Notes: a model not told the origin generated them from the letters alone. A DNA stretch of 64,000 nt from Streptomyces seoulensis (GCA_013364255.1 CP054936.1:2882853-2946852); one strand, 5' to 3'; shown: positions 26,718 through 35,370, numbered from the stretch's first letter. Numbers and translations: made by a program.

Positions 26718-27029
26718 TCACTCCCGGGGCGACCAGAGCGGGGCGGGAGGCGTCGCCTCGGGTGCTCCGACCGCCTCGATGTCGCCCGCAGCGGCGCGCA
26801 GCAGATCGCGGCCGAGCGCGATGAGGGCGCGTCCGGCGGCGAGTTCGTCGCCGATCTCGGGGACCGCCGAGTCATAGGGGCTGCGGCGGGCCTCCGCGCA
26901 GCTCTCCAGGACGTTGTCGCCGGTGTCCAGGACGATCCGGGCCGTGGTGTCCGGGTCGTGTTCGGACAGGTACAGATTCAGCCGCCATTCCTTGACGGAC
27001 AAGGGCCTGCCGTCGGCGGGTCGCGTCAT
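26718..27029 (-). CDS. DUF1876 small stress protein (Rv1738-like)
   Basis: This 103-residue protein of family DUF1876 has the conserved core VPEIGDELAAGRALIALGRDLLRAAAGDIEAV (residues ~56-87), which matches the pattern of mycobacterial Rv1738/Rv2632c. It is preceded by KEWRLNLYLSEHDPDTTARIVLDTGDNVL strands. Rv1738 is strongly induced by hypoxia and has a fold resembling ribosome-hibernation factors. ATG at 27029 after GGAGGGACGG. It is followed after 10 bp by the phosphoribosyltransferase/hydrolase fusion, another type of protein linked to the mycobacterial dormancy regulon. Confidence 0.88.
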   Translation of the reverse strand: MTRPADGRPLSVKEWRLNLYLSEHDPDTTARIVLDTGDNVLESCAEARRSPYDSAVPEIGDELAAGRALIALGRDLLRAAAGDIEAVGAPEATPPAPLWSPRE

Positions 27030-27198
27030 CGTCCGTCCCTCCTCAGCCGTGGTCGCCGGTCACCCGGCCGCGCCGGTCACGCCGGCCTCTCGTCGTCTCC
27101 TTCCACTGTGCCTCCGCCGCGCGGGGGCGGCACCACGGCGGGCCGCGTCACGGCGGGCGGTGGCGGGCGGGTGCGGCGGCGCGGGCAGAATGGGGGCT

Positions 27199-27573
27199 AT
27201 GACCACGCGTTCCTGCCCGTGCGGGCTGCCCGAGCCGTACGAGAAGTGCTGCGGCCGTTTCCACTCGGGGGCCGCAGCGGCGCCGACCGCGGAGGCGCTG
27301 ATGCGGTCGCGGTACTGCGCCTTCGTACGCGGGGACGCGGCGTATCTGCTGCGCACCTGGCATCTGCGGACCCGGCCCACGCGGCTGGACCTGGACCCGG
27401 GCACCCGCTGGACGGGCCTTGAGGTCCTCGCGACGACGGGCGGCTCCGCCTTCCACACCACCGGCACCGTGACGTTCCGCGCCTCCTGGCGGGGCGGCTC
27501 GCTGCACGAGCACAGCCGGTTCGAGCGGGTCGAGGGGGCCTGGGCGTACGTCGACGGGGACTTCCCCGAGTAG
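27199..27573 (+). CDS. YchJ-family SEC-C protein
   Basis: This 124-residue protein of the YchJ (UPF0225) family starts MTTRSCPCGLPEPYEKCCGRFHSG, an SEC-C zinc-binding motif (CxC...CC/H). An NTF2-like domain follows (APTAEALMRSRYCAFVRGDAAYLLRTWH; residues ~28-120). It ends in AWAYVDGDFPE. The function is unknown. ATG at 27199; upstream open frame is excluded since it would run through the divergent DUF1876 gene. Confidence 0.92.
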   Translation: MTTRSCPCGLPEPYEKCCGRFHSGAAAAPTAEALMRSRYCAFVRGDAAYLLRTWHLRTRPTRLDLDPGTRWTGLEVLATTGGSAFHTTGTVTFRASWRGGSLHEHSRFERVEGAWAYVDGDFPE

Positions 27574-27618
27574 GCGACAGGCGGACACGCCTTCGCGCCG
27601 CTGGGGCCGCCGTCGCGG

Positions 27619-28320
27619 CTACGGCGCCAGGATGTCCAGTTCCTGGAGCGCGCCGACCGTGATCTCGCGGGTCAGCCGCTCGGCGCGTTCGGCGTCGCGG
27701 GCGCGGACCGCCTCGGCGACCTGGACGTGCAGGGTGACGGCGGCCGGGTCGGGGTCCTCGAACATGACCTCGTGCTGGGTGCGCCCGGTCAGCACCTCCG
27801 CGACGACGTCGCCGAGGCGGGCGAACATCTCGTTGCCCGAGGCGCTGAGGATCACCCGGTGGAAGGCGACGTCGTGGCGGAGGTAGTGCTCCAGGCGGTG
27901 GCCGCGTGAGTTGGCCACCATGCCGAGCGCGCACTCGGTGAGTTCGGAGCACTGCTCGGGGGTGGCGTGGCGGGCGGCGAGTCCGGCCGCGACCGGTTCG
28001 ACCGCCGAGCGCAGCACGGTCAGCGAGCGCAGCTGCCGGGTGCGGTCGGCGCCGGCCAGCCGCCAGCGGATGACCTGCGGGTCGTAGACGTTCCACTCCG
28101 CGGTGGGGAGCACGGTGACGCCGACGCGGCGGCGCGACGCGACCAGGTGCATGGACTCCAGGACGCGGACCGCCTCGCGCATCACGGAGCGCGACACCTC
28201 GAAACGCTGGGCGAGTTCGTCGGTGCGCAGAACGCTGCCCGGAGGGTATTCGCCGGCGGTGATGGCGGGGCCGAGGGCGTCCAGGACGCGGCCGTGCAGC
28301 CCCCGGCCCGGAGTGGTCAT
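27619..28320 (-). CDS. gntR: GntR (FadR-subfamily) gluconate repressor
   Basis: This 233-residue regulator has an N-terminal winged helix (PPGSVLRTDELAQRFEVSRSVMREAVRVLESMHLV, residues ~26-60) and an all-helical FCD effector domain with metal-binding histidines (HDVAFHRVIL, ~148-157; LHVQVAEAV, ~197). It is divergent from gntK-gntP, which makes it the likely gluconate-responsive repressor. The near-palindrome GACTTATATGTC at 28361-28372 in the shared 142-bp gap is a candidate operator. ATG at 28320. Confidence 0.92.
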   Translation of the reverse strand: MTTPGRGLHGRVLDALGPAITAGEYPPGSVLRTDELAQRFEVSRSVMREAVRVLESMHLVASRRRVGVTVLPTAEWNVYDPQVIRWRLAGADRTRQLRSLTVLRSAVEPVAAGLAARHATPEQCSELTECALGMVANSRGHRLEHYLRHDVAFHRVILSASGNEMFARLGDVVAEVLTGRTQHEVMFEDPDPAAVTLHVQVAEAVRARDAERAERLTREITVGALQELDILAP

Positions 28321-28360
28321 GGACTCAGCGTACGGGGTGGATCACGCGACGAAAAAGTCA

Positions 28361-28372
28361 GACTTATATGTC
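28361..28372 (+). promoter_or_regulatory. Candidate GntR operator
   Basis: GACTTATATGTC is a 12-bp near-palindrome in an unusually AT-rich patch between the divergent gntR and gntK genes. Only the location and dyad symmetry support the call. Confidence 0.4.
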
Positions 28373-28462
28373 ACACACTCTTGAATTCGTCGTATCTAAT
28401 GGGTTTCAGTGGGGCGACGCCGGAAGTCGGCGTCACATGCCGAAGAAGACAGCGAGGCAGTG

Positions 28463-29008
28463 ATGCGCACCCCCCACGTCGTCGTGGTGATGGGCGTCGC
28501 CGGCACGGGCAAGACCACGATCGGTCCCCTGCTCGCCGACCGGCTCGGCGTCCCGTACGCCGAGGGCGACGACTTCCACCCGCGGGCCAACATCGACAAG
28601 ATGTCGGCCGGCACCCCGCTCCAGGACGACGACCGGTGGCCGTGGCTCGACGCCATCGGCGCCTGGGCGCACGGGCGGGCGGGGCTCGGCGGGGTGGTGA
28701 GCAGCTCGGCGCTGAAGCGGTCGTACCGCGACCGGCTCCGGGCGGCGGCTCCGGACGTCGTGTTCGTGCACCTGACGGGTGACCGCGCGCTCATCGAGGA
28801 GCGCATGGGGCACCGCCAGGGGCACTTCATGCCGACCGCGCTGCTGGACTCCCAGTTCGCCACGCTCCAGCCGCTGGAGGCGGACGAGCGCGGGGTGGCG
28901 GTGGACGTCGCCGGGTCTCCCGAGGAGATCACCGCGCGCGCCGTCGCCGCGCTGGACGGCCTCGACGCCGCCGCACCGCCGGCCGAGGCCGGACCGTCCC
29001 CCCGGTGA
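28463..29008 (+). CDS. gntK: Gluconokinase
   Basis: This 181-residue kinase phosphorylates gluconate to 6-phosphogluconate, feeding the pentose phosphate pathway. Walker A is VVMGVAGTGKTTIG (residues ~7-20). The gluconokinase-specific GDDFHPRANIDKMSAGTPLQDDDRWPWL follows (~34-61), then HLTGDRALIEERMGHRQGHFMP. ATG at 28463 after AGCGAGG; GTG at 28460 is a near-equal alternative. It is 79 bp before the gntP permease gene and is presumably in one operon under GntR. Confidence 0.95.
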   Translation: MRTPHVVVVMGVAGTGKTTIGPLLADRLGVPYAEGDDFHPRANIDKMSAGTPLQDDDRWPWLDAIGAWAHGRAGLGGVVSSSALKRSYRDRLRAAAPDVVFVHLTGDRALIEERMGHRQGHFMPTALLDSQFATLQPLEADERGVAVDVAGSPEEITARAVAALDGLDAAAPPAEAGPSPR

Positions 29009-29087
29009 CGTGACGCCTCTCCCCCACGGCCGCCGGCCGCGGCACCTCTGAACCCCACTCCTCTCCATCCCCAAGGGAACACACCCC

Positions 29088-30485
29088 GTGACCAGACTCA
29101 GCGTCGAGATGCTGGCAGCGGACGCGCCCCCGCCGATCACCTCGGCCGGACACGCCCAGCTCGGTATCGCCGTCCTGGTGGGCATCGCCGTCATCGTCGT
29201 GCTCATCACCAAGTTCAAGCTGCACGCCTTCCTGTCGCTGACCATCGGGTCGCTCGCGCTCGGCGCGGTCGCCGGGGCGCCCCTGGACAAGGCGATCACC
29301 AGCTTCACCACCGGGCTGGGCTCGACGGTGGCCGGTGTCGGCGTGCTGATCGCGCTGGGCGCCGTCCTCGGCAAGCTGCTGGCCGACTCCGGCGGCGCCG
29401 ACCAGGTCGTGGACACGATCCTGGCGAAGGCCCAGGGCCGGGCCATGCCCTGGGCGATGGTGCTGATCGCCTCGGTGATCGGTCTGCCGCTGTTCTTCGA
29501 GGTCGGCATCGTGCTGCTGATCCCGGTGGTGCTGATGGTCGCCAAGCGGGGCAACTACTCCCTGATGCGCATCGGCATCCCGGCGCTGGCCGGTCTGTCC
29601 GTGATGCACGGTCTGATCCCGCCGCACCCCGGCCCGCTGGTCGCGATCGACGCGCTCAAGGCCAACCTGGGCGTGACGCTGGCGCTGGGCATCGTCGTGG
29701 CGATCCCCTCGGTGATCATCGCCGGTCCGCTGTTCTCCAAGGTCGCGGCCCGCTGGGTGGACGTGCCCGCCCCGGACCGCATGCTGCCGCAGCGCGCCTC
29801 CGAGCAGCTGGAGCGCCGTCCCAGCTTCGCCGCCGCGCTGTCCACGGTGCTGCTGCCGGTGGTGCTGATGCTGGCCAAGGCGCTGGTCGACATCGTCGTG
29901 GACGACCCCGCGGACCGGACGCAGCGCGTGTTCGACGTGGTCGGCTCCCCGCTGATCGCGCTGCTCGCCGCGGTGATCGTCGGCATCTTCACGCTGGGCC
30001 GGCCCGCCGGCTTCACCAAGGAGCGGATCAACTCCACCGTCGAGAAGGGCCTGATGCCCATCGCGGGCGTCATGCTCATCGTGGGCGCGGGCGGCGGCTT
30101 CAAGCAGACGCTGATCGACTGCGGCGTGGGTCAGATGATCCTGGACATATCCAAGGACTGGTCGATCCCGGCGGTGCTGCTGGCCTGGCTGATCGCGGTG
30201 GTGATCCGCCTCGCGACCGGTTCGGCGACCGTGGCGACCGTCTCGGCGGCCGGTCTGATCGCCCCGCTGGCGGCCGACATGTCGACCACCCACACCGCCC
30301 TGCTGGTCCTCGCGATCGGCGCCGGCTCGCTGTTCTTCAGCCATGTCAACGACGCCGGTTTCTGGCTGGTGAAGGAGTACTTCGGGCTGGACGTGGGGCA
30401 GACCGTCAAGACCTGGTCGCTCATGGAGACGCTGCTGTCCGTGGTGGCCGGCGCGCTGGTCCTGGCGCTGTCGCTGATCCTGTAG
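29088..30485 (+). CDS. gntP: Gluconate:H+ symporter (GntP family)
   Basis: This 465-residue inner-membrane permease has about 12 hydrophobic segments. GntP landmarks are LITKFKLHAFLSLTIGSL, GLPLFFEVGIVLLIPVV (~120-137), MHGLIPPHPGPLVAIDAL (~171-188), RLATGSATVATVSAAGL and FFSHVNDAGFWLVKEYFGL near the end. Together with gntK it gives uptake and phosphorylation of gluconate. GTG start at 29088 after CAAGGGAA. A hairpin at 30544-30590 closes the transcript. Confidence 0.95.
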   Translation: MTRLSVEMLAADAPPPITSAGHAQLGIAVLVGIAVIVVLITKFKLHAFLSLTIGSLALGAVAGAPLDKAITSFTTGLGSTVAGVGVLIALGAVLGKLLADSGGADQVVDTILAKAQGRAMPWAMVLIASVIGLPLFFEVGIVLLIPVVLMVAKRGNYSLMRIGIPALAGLSVMHGLIPPHPGPLVAIDALKANLGVTLALGIVVAIPSVIIAGPLFSKVAARWVDVPAPDRMLPQRASEQLERRPSFAAALSTVLLPVVLMLAKALVDIVVDDPADRTQRVFDVVGSPLIALLAAVIVGIFTLGRPAGFTKERINSTVEKGLMPIAGVMLIVGAGGGFKQTLIDCGVGQMILDISKDWSIPAVLLAWLIAVVIRLATGSATVATVSAAGLIAPLAADMSTTHTALLVLAIGAGSLFFSHVNDAGFWLVKEYFGLDVGQTVKTWSLMETLLSVVAGALVLALSLIL

Positions 30486-30543
30486 GCGTCACCGGTCCGG
30501 CGAAGGCGCCCGCTCTTTCGAGCCCCTCCCCGTCACCCGCTGC

Positions 30544-30590
30544 GGCGGCCGTGGACATCCCCTCCTGACGGGGGCGTGGCTACGGCCGCC
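30544..30590. terminator. Hairpin between convergent gntP and cytochrome b genes
   Basis: GGCGGCCGT pairs with ACGGCCGCC over a 29-nt loop that itself holds a CCCC/GGGG stem. The right arm lies in the last codons of the cytochrome gene. Confidence 0.55.
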
Positions 30591-31206
30591 ACAGCGGGTG
30601 TTCGCGTTTCGCCCACTCGCGGCCGACCCGTCCGGTGCGCAGGCCGCGCCGGGCCTCCGGGTCGCCGAGCGCCATGCCGATGTGGCCGGCCAGCACCACG
30701 CCGACGGTCAGGGCCAGCCAGTCGTGCACGAAGGTCGCGCCGGTGCGCCACACCAGCGGGGCGAGCCGGGTGAACCACATCATCAGGCCGGTGCCCAGCA
30801 TCACGAGGGCGGCCCCGGCGATCCAGGCGGCGTAGATCTTCTGGCCGGCGTTGAACTTCCCGGCCGGGCGGGACGAGCGGCGCCTGTCGCGGCGCAGCGC
30901 GGCCCGCAGCCAGACCCTGTCGTGCGGGCCGAACCGGTCGAGCAGCCGCAGGTCGGCGCGGAACGCGCGGGAGACCAGGCCCAGCAGGACCGGGACCGGC
31001 AGGGCGAGCCCGGCCCACTCGTGCAGGCGGACCACCAGATCGCGGCGGCCGACGAGGACGGCGAGCTGGGGGACGTAGAGGCAGGCCGCCGTCACCACGC
31101 AGATCCCCATCAATACGGCCGTGGCGCGGTGCACCCGGCGCTGGGCGGGGCCGAAGCGGCGCACGTCGGCGCCGGGCGGCGCGGGGGCGCTAGCCGGTGG
31201 GGTCAT
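30580..31206 (-). CDS. Membrane cytochrome b (b561/FdnI-like) partner
   Basis: This 208-residue protein has four membrane helices and conserved His residues in RRVHRATAVLMG (~20-31), VVRLHEWAGLALPVP (~61-75), TFVHDWLALTVG (~151-162) and LAGHIGMALG (~167-176), consistent with two b-type hemes. It resembles the cytochrome b subunit of formate dehydrogenase and MsrQ-like partners. It starts 17 bp inside the end of the molybdopterin protein gene, so the two are translationally coupled. It probably delivers quinol electrons to that extracytoplasmic enzyme. Confidence 0.85.
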   Translation of the reverse strand: MTPPASAPAPPGADVRRFGPAQRRVHRATAVLMGICVVTAACLYVPQLAVLVGRRDLVVRLHEWAGLALPVPVLLGLVSRAFRADLRLLDRFGPHDRVWLRAALRRDRRRSSRPAGKFNAGQKIYAAWIAGAALVMLGTGLMMWFTRLAPLVWRTGATFVHDWLALTVGVVLAGHIGMALGDPEARRGLRTGRVGREWAKREHPLWRP

Positions 31207-31978
31207 CGCCGCGTCCGTTCGAACGGCCGACCCAGGCGTCGACGTCGTAGCCGCGCTCCTCCCAGTAGCCCGGCCGCACCGCGTCGGTGACGGTGATGCC
31301 GGAGAGCCACTTGGCGGACTTGTAGAAGTACATCGGTGCAACGTAGAGGCGGACCGGGCCGCCGTGGTCGTGGCCGATGTCCGCGTCCCGCATGCGCAGC
31401 GCGACCAGCACGTCGGGGCGGCGGGCCTGGGCGAGGGTGAGGCTCTCGCTGTAGGCGCCGTCGAAGCAGGTGAAGCGGACCGCCTTCGCCGAGGGGCGGA
31501 CGCCGGCCGCGTCCAGCAGCCGGGACAGCCGGACGCCCTGGAAGGGCGTGCGGGGCACCCGCCAGCCGGTGACGCACTGCACGTCGCGCACCATGCGGGT
31601 CTGCGGCATGCCCCTCAGCCCGGCCAGCGTGTACGTCGTGGGACGGTCGACCAGGCCGTCGACGGTGAGGCGGTAGTCCGTGGCGTCACGGCGCGGCACG
31701 GAGCCGGTGACCGAGTAGTAGCGGAAGCCGCCGCCGTTGGGGAGCAGTCCGGTCAGGCCCGTGGGGTCGTGGCCGGAGGCGGCGCCGAGGAAGTCCTCCA
31801 GGCCGCGTTGCAGGGTGGGCGCGGCGGCCACGCCCAGGGCGCCCAGGCCGAGGGTGGCGAGGAAGACGCGGCGGCCGACGGGCCGGCCGGGTTCCTCCGG
31901 CGGTCCCGGGCTCTCGGGTTCTTCCGGCGGTCCGGGCCTCTCGGGGGGTCCCGGGTCGCCGGGCGGTTCGGAGTGCAC
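31190..31978 (-). CDS. Tat-exported molybdopterin oxidoreductase (MsrP/sulfite-oxidase fold)
   Basis: This 262-residue enzyme has a twin-arginine signal (GRRVFLATLGLGALGVAAAP, residues ~34-53) and an oxidoreductase molybdopterin-binding domain. The Mo-ligating Cys is in RDVQCVTGWRVP (~residue 136), followed by FTCFDGAYSESLTL and MYFYKSAKWLSGI. The likely role is reduction of oxidised methionine or another S/N-oxide outside the membrane. An odd Pro/Gly/Glu-rich stretch of ~33 residues precedes the Tat motif. GTG at 31978 is chosen for the ATGGAGGA site. It is coupled by overlap to the cytochrome b gene. Confidence 0.87.
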   Translation of the reverse strand: MHSEPPGDPGPPERPGPPEEPESPGPPEEPGRPVGRRVFLATLGLGALGVAAAPTLQRGLEDFLGAASGHDPTGLTGLLPNGGGFRYYSVTGSVPRRDATDYRLTVDGLVDRPTTYTLAGLRGMPQTRMVRDVQCVTGWRVPRTPFQGVRLSRLLDAAGVRPSAKAVRFTCFDGAYSESLTLAQARRPDVLVALRMRDADIGHDHGGPVRLYVAPMYFYKSAKWLSGITVTDAVRPGYWEERGYDVDAWVGRSNGRGDDPTG

Positions 31979-32065
31979 TCCTCCATTCGAGCACTCGCGC
32001 CCGGGGCGGGGCCAGGGAACGCGGGTGCTCGTCAGGGGTCCGTAACCTTTCCCGGCGGCCGCGGG

Positions 32066-33619
32066 CTACGGCCGCGGTTCGGGTGCGGCCGCCTTGTCCA
32101 GCTGGAACGCCTCGTTGCCCAGGCCGATGCGGGCGTGCGCCTCGGGCCTGCGCCTGCGCAGGACGGCGCCCTGGACCAGGCCGACGACGACGGCGAGGCC
32201 GATGACGCCGGGCAGGATCCGGCTGAGCGCCGAGCCGGGCCCGGTGCCCACCAGGACGTCGAAGTCCTTGACCGTGTAGGCGGCGATCACGAGCAGAGCG
32301 AGGCCGGCCAGGGCGGAGGTGACCAGGCGCCAGGCCTGCGCCGCCGCCGCGCCGCGCCGGACGAAGAAGACGATCACCGACAGGGAGGCCGCCGCCATCA
32401 GCACGATCACGCCGAGCGCGCCGATGTTGCCGCCCCAGGTGAACAGGTGCAGCACGGGCGCGGTGGGGTCGCCGGCCGGCTTGTCGTCGGCGACCGCGAA
32501 GGCGATCACGACGACCAGCGAGAAGACGGTCTGCGACAGCGATCCGATGGCGGGCGCGCCGCTGGCGCTGGAGGTGCGGCCGAACGTCGCGGGCAGCAGG
32601 CCCTCGCGGCCCATGGCGAAGGCGTAGCGGGCCACCACGTTGTGGAAGCTGAGCATCGCCGCGAACATGCCGGTGACGAACAGCACGTGCAGGATGTCCG
32701 TGAACGTCCCGCCGAGCCGGGACTCGGTGAGGGTGAACAGCAGGCCCGCGCTCTCCTTGCGGGCGGTGCCGACGATCGCGGACGGGCCGGCGGCGACGGT
32801 CAGCGCCCAGCTGCTGACGGCGAAGAAGACGGCGACGCCGGCCACCGCGAGGAACATCACGCGCGGCACGAGGACGTGCGGGCGGCTGGTCTCCTCCGCG
32901 TACACCGGGGCCTGCTCGAAGCCGAGGAAGGCCGCGATGCAGAAGCAGAGCGCGGTGCCGATCCCGGCGCCGGAGAGGGTGTCGGGGTTGAAGGCGTGCA
33001 GGGACAGGCCCTCCTTGGCGGGGTCGCCGATCGCGGCCACGTCGAAGACGACCACCAGGATCACCTCGATGACCAGCAGGACGCCGAGCACGCGCGCGTT
33101 GACGTCGATCTTCAGCCAGCCGAGCGCGCCGACGGCGGCGACGGCCAGCAGCGCCGGGATCCACCAGGCGACGGTGACGTCGGCGTAGGTGGCGAAGAGG
33201 TTGGAGACCTCGAAGCCGAAGATGCCGTAGATGCCGGCCTGGAGGGCGTTGTACGCCACCAGCGCGACCAGCGCGGCGCTCGCGCCGGCCGTGCCGCCGA
33301 GGCCGCGGGAGATGTACGCGTAGAAGGCGCCCGCGTTGTGGACGTGCCGGCTCATCTCGGCGTAGCCGACGCTGAAGAGGACGAGGACGACGCCGAGGAC
33401 CACGAAGAGCAGGGGCTGTCCGACGATGCCCATCACCGCGAAGGTGGTGGGCATCACCCCGGCGACCACCATCAGCGGGGCGGTCGCGGCCAGCACGGAC
33501 AGGAGCAGGCCGCCCGTGCCGAGGCGGTCGGCGCGCAGCGCGCGTTCCTGGCCCTTGAAGGTGCTGATGCCGTCGCCGCCGGCGGTGGGTCTGCTCGTGC
33601 GCGAACTGCCCGTCGTCAT
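32066..33619 (-). CDS. APC-superfamily amino acid permease
   Basis: This 517-residue permease has about 12-14 hydrophobic helices. The first helix carries LLLSVLAATAPLMVVAGVMPTTFAVMG. SVGYAEMSRHVHNAGAFYAYISRGLGGTAGASA and FLGFEQAPVYAEETSRP are typical APC signatures. The C-terminus is short and charged. The substrate is probably an amino acid or amine, not determinable. ATG at 33619. The leader, if transcribed from further upstream, passes through two tandem-repeat blocks (33661-33810). Confidence 0.9.
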   Translation of the reverse strand: MTTGSSRTSRPTAGGDGISTFKGQERALRADRLGTGGLLLSVLAATAPLMVVAGVMPTTFAVMGIVGQPLLFVVLGVVLVLFSVGYAEMSRHVHNAGAFYAYISRGLGGTAGASAALVALVAYNALQAGIYGIFGFEVSNLFATYADVTVAWWIPALLAVAAVGALGWLKIDVNARVLGVLLVIEVILVVVFDVAAIGDPAKEGLSLHAFNPDTLSGAGIGTALCFCIAAFLGFEQAPVYAEETSRPHVLVPRVMFLAVAGVAVFFAVSSWALTVAAGPSAIVGTARKESAGLLFTLTESRLGGTFTDILHVLFVTGMFAAMLSFHNVVARYAFAMGREGLLPATFGRTSSASGAPAIGSLSQTVFSLVVVIAFAVADDKPAGDPTAPVLHLFTWGGNIGALGVIVLMAAASLSVIVFFVRRGAAAAQAWRLVTSALAGLALLVIAAYTVKDFDVLVGTGPGSALSRILPGVIGLAVVVGLVQGAVLRRRRPEAHARIGLGNEAFQLDKAAAPEPRP

Positions 33620-33660
33620 AGGGACCGTCCTTTCGGGCCTCGTCAGGCTTGCGGGAATGG

Positions 33661-33725
33661 CTCGTGTGCGGTGCTCGTGTGCGGTTCTCTTGTGCGGTGC
33701 TCTTGTGCGGTGCTCTTGTGCGGTT
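33661..33725. repeat. Five 13-bp tandem repeats
   Basis: Five consecutive copies of CTC(G/T)TGTGCGGT(G/T) lie 42 bp before the permease start. Copies 3 and 4 are identical; the others differ at one or two positions. Confidence 0.9.
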
Positions 33726-33762
33726 GCGGACGTGCGGCTTGCCGCGTGTGCGGGCTTGCTCG

Positions 33763-33810
33763 TCGTGCGGGCTTGCGGTCGTACGAGCTTGCGGTCGTAC
33801 GGGCTTGCGG
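33763..33810. repeat. Three 16-bp tandem repeats
   Basis: Three copies of TCGT(G/A)CG(G/A)GCTTGCGG lie end to end just after the stop of the 315-residue hypothetical protein (minus strand) and share GCTTGCGG with nearby degenerate units. They form one repeat-rich patch with the 13-bp array. Confidence 0.85.
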
Positions 33811-33819
33811 GTGGTGGGG

Positions 33820-34767
33820 CTAGGCGGTGCCCAGGGCGGTGGCGCGGGCGGTGCGGAAGGCGGCGCACGGGTCGTGGTCGGGGTACGACCACGGCGCCGG
33901 GGTGGCGTGGTCGCCGATGCGGAGGAACAGCGCGGCGGCCTCGGCGGCGCGGCCCTGGCAGTGCTTGGCGTGCGCGAGGTAGTTCAGGTCGATCATGTGC
34001 CGTGGATGGCCCTCCTGGCCCCATTCCAGCCACCAGTCGAAGGCGGTCTTCATCACCTGCCGGGCCCGGCGGCCGGCCCAGTGCCCGGAGGCGGCCGGAT
34101 CGGCGGGAGTGAGACCGGCGCCGGCCAGCACGCGGTAGCGCTCGGCGTGCGCGACCACCGGCAGGATGGCGAGCGGGGAGTCGGCGGGAGCTTGTTCGGC
34201 GGCCCAGTTGGCGAAGTCGTAGACCTCGTGCAGCGGGTCCGGGCCGGCGTCGGCGTGCCGCTCGGCGAGCGCGGCCACCATCACGTGGTGGGCGTGGTGG
34301 TGGTCGGGGTGGCGCAGCCGCACCTCGTCGAAGAGGCGGACCACGTCGGCCTCTTCGCCCACGGCGCGCTCCAGCAGGAGCAGTCCCAGCCACGGGGTGG
34401 GGTCGGCGGGCGCGAGCGCGGCCGCGGCCCGGCACGCCTCGCGGACCGGGCCGGGCTTCTCCTCGCCGCGCAGGGCGCGCTGGACCAGTGCCATGCCGAG
34501 CAGGACGCGGGCGTCGGCGGACTCGGGTTCGGCCAGCAGCCAGTCGCGGGTCCAGGCCGCGGTGTGCGAGGGCTCGGCCAGGACGGCGACGCGATGGCCG
34601 CGCCGGTCCCACTCGTCGCCGGTGCGGGCCAGCAGGGTGCGCACCGCCTGCCAGCGGCCCTGGGCCAACGCGGAGCGGGCGGCGCCGAGTTCGGCGTCGT
34701 CGAGAGCGGCGTCGAAGGCCTGGGCCGCGCGCTTGCGGCCGCGGCCGAGGGGCGGGGGTGGGGACAC
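33820..34767 (-). CDS. TPR-like hypothetical protein
   Basis: This 315-residue cytoplasmic protein has a helical repeat character: ARSALAQGRWQAVRTLLARTGDEWDRRGHRVAVLAE, DWLLAEPESADARVLLGMALVQRALRGE and ACRAAAALAPADPTPWLGLLLLERAVGEEADVVRLFDEVRLRHPDHHHAHHVMV resemble TPR/SEL1 helices. A conserved C-terminal part reads QVMKTAFDWWLEWGQEGHPRHMIDLNYLAHAKHCQGR. I do not know a function. GTG at 34767 after GAGGAAG. It precedes the permease on the same strand, separated by the tandem repeats. Confidence 0.8.
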   Translation of the reverse strand: MSPPPPLGRGRKRAAQAFDAALDDAELGAARSALAQGRWQAVRTLLARTGDEWDRRGHRVAVLAEPSHTAAWTRDWLLAEPESADARVLLGMALVQRALRGEEKPGPVREACRAAAALAPADPTPWLGLLLLERAVGEEADVVRLFDEVRLRHPDHHHAHHVMVAALAERHADAGPDPLHEVYDFANWAAEQAPADSPLAILPVVAHAERYRVLAGAGLTPADPAASGHWAGRRARQVMKTAFDWWLEWGQEGHPRHMIDLNYLAHAKHCQGRAAEAAALFLRIGDHATPAPWSYPDHDPCAAFRTARATALGTA

Positions 34768-35002
34768 CGCGGGACTTCCTCTACGCGCTCTTCGATGATG
34801 CTGTGTTCGTGCCGTGTCCGTGCCGCGCACGCCGGTCTCCGTGCGGTGGCGGTGGCCGCGGGCTGGTCCGGTGGGGCGGTGCCGCCCCGTCCGACCCGCT
34901 CGCCGCGGTCCGCCCTCCGGTCGTCGGCCGACCGTCGGCTGATCACGGACAGCAAACCCGCAGCCAACACCCGGCGTCAAGGGCCACTGGCGCGTTACAC
35001 GC

Positions 35003-35136
35003 GTCAACTGGGTTGACCGGAAAGGCACTTGTGTCACCTGGGGGGTGGCAGGACCTGATCGGCATCGCGGCCCGCCGCCGGTCGGCGTCTGTGCCCGGCG
35101 TCGGTCGGCGGCGCGGCCCGCCGCCGGTCGGCGTCT
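35003..35136. repeat. Palindrome and 25-bp direct repeat in a 600-bp gap
   Basis: The region 34768-35370 between divergent genes holds no gene I can support. It contains GTCAACTGGGTTGAC (35003-35017, 6-bp arms) and a 25-bp direct repeat (35066-35090 and 35112-35136, 46 bp apart; core CCGCCGCCGGTCGGCGTCT). The rest shows nothing recognisable. Confidence 0.7.
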
Positions 35137-35370
35137 CGCGTCACGAGCCCGCGAGACCGCGCGCGTCTCACTCGTGTGGCGTACGCCATGGCGCAGCGCC
35201 GCCAAAGGCCCCACCCTGGCCGCAGGGCCGGGCCGTCGCCCCGACGCGGTGGACGTCGTGACCGAGTCGGCTGCCCGGATCCGGGTACTCCCAGCGGCGA
35301 ACAGTGCCCCGGACCGCTAAAGTCGGCCCTTACGCACCCGTGGCCCGACCGGATGATCGAGGTACGCAGC

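Noticed and set aside
31121..33823. A 900-codon + strand frame over the molybdopterin and permease genes
   Set aside because: It covers three well-supported minus-strand genes and has only biased composition (His/Gly/Asp/Ala).
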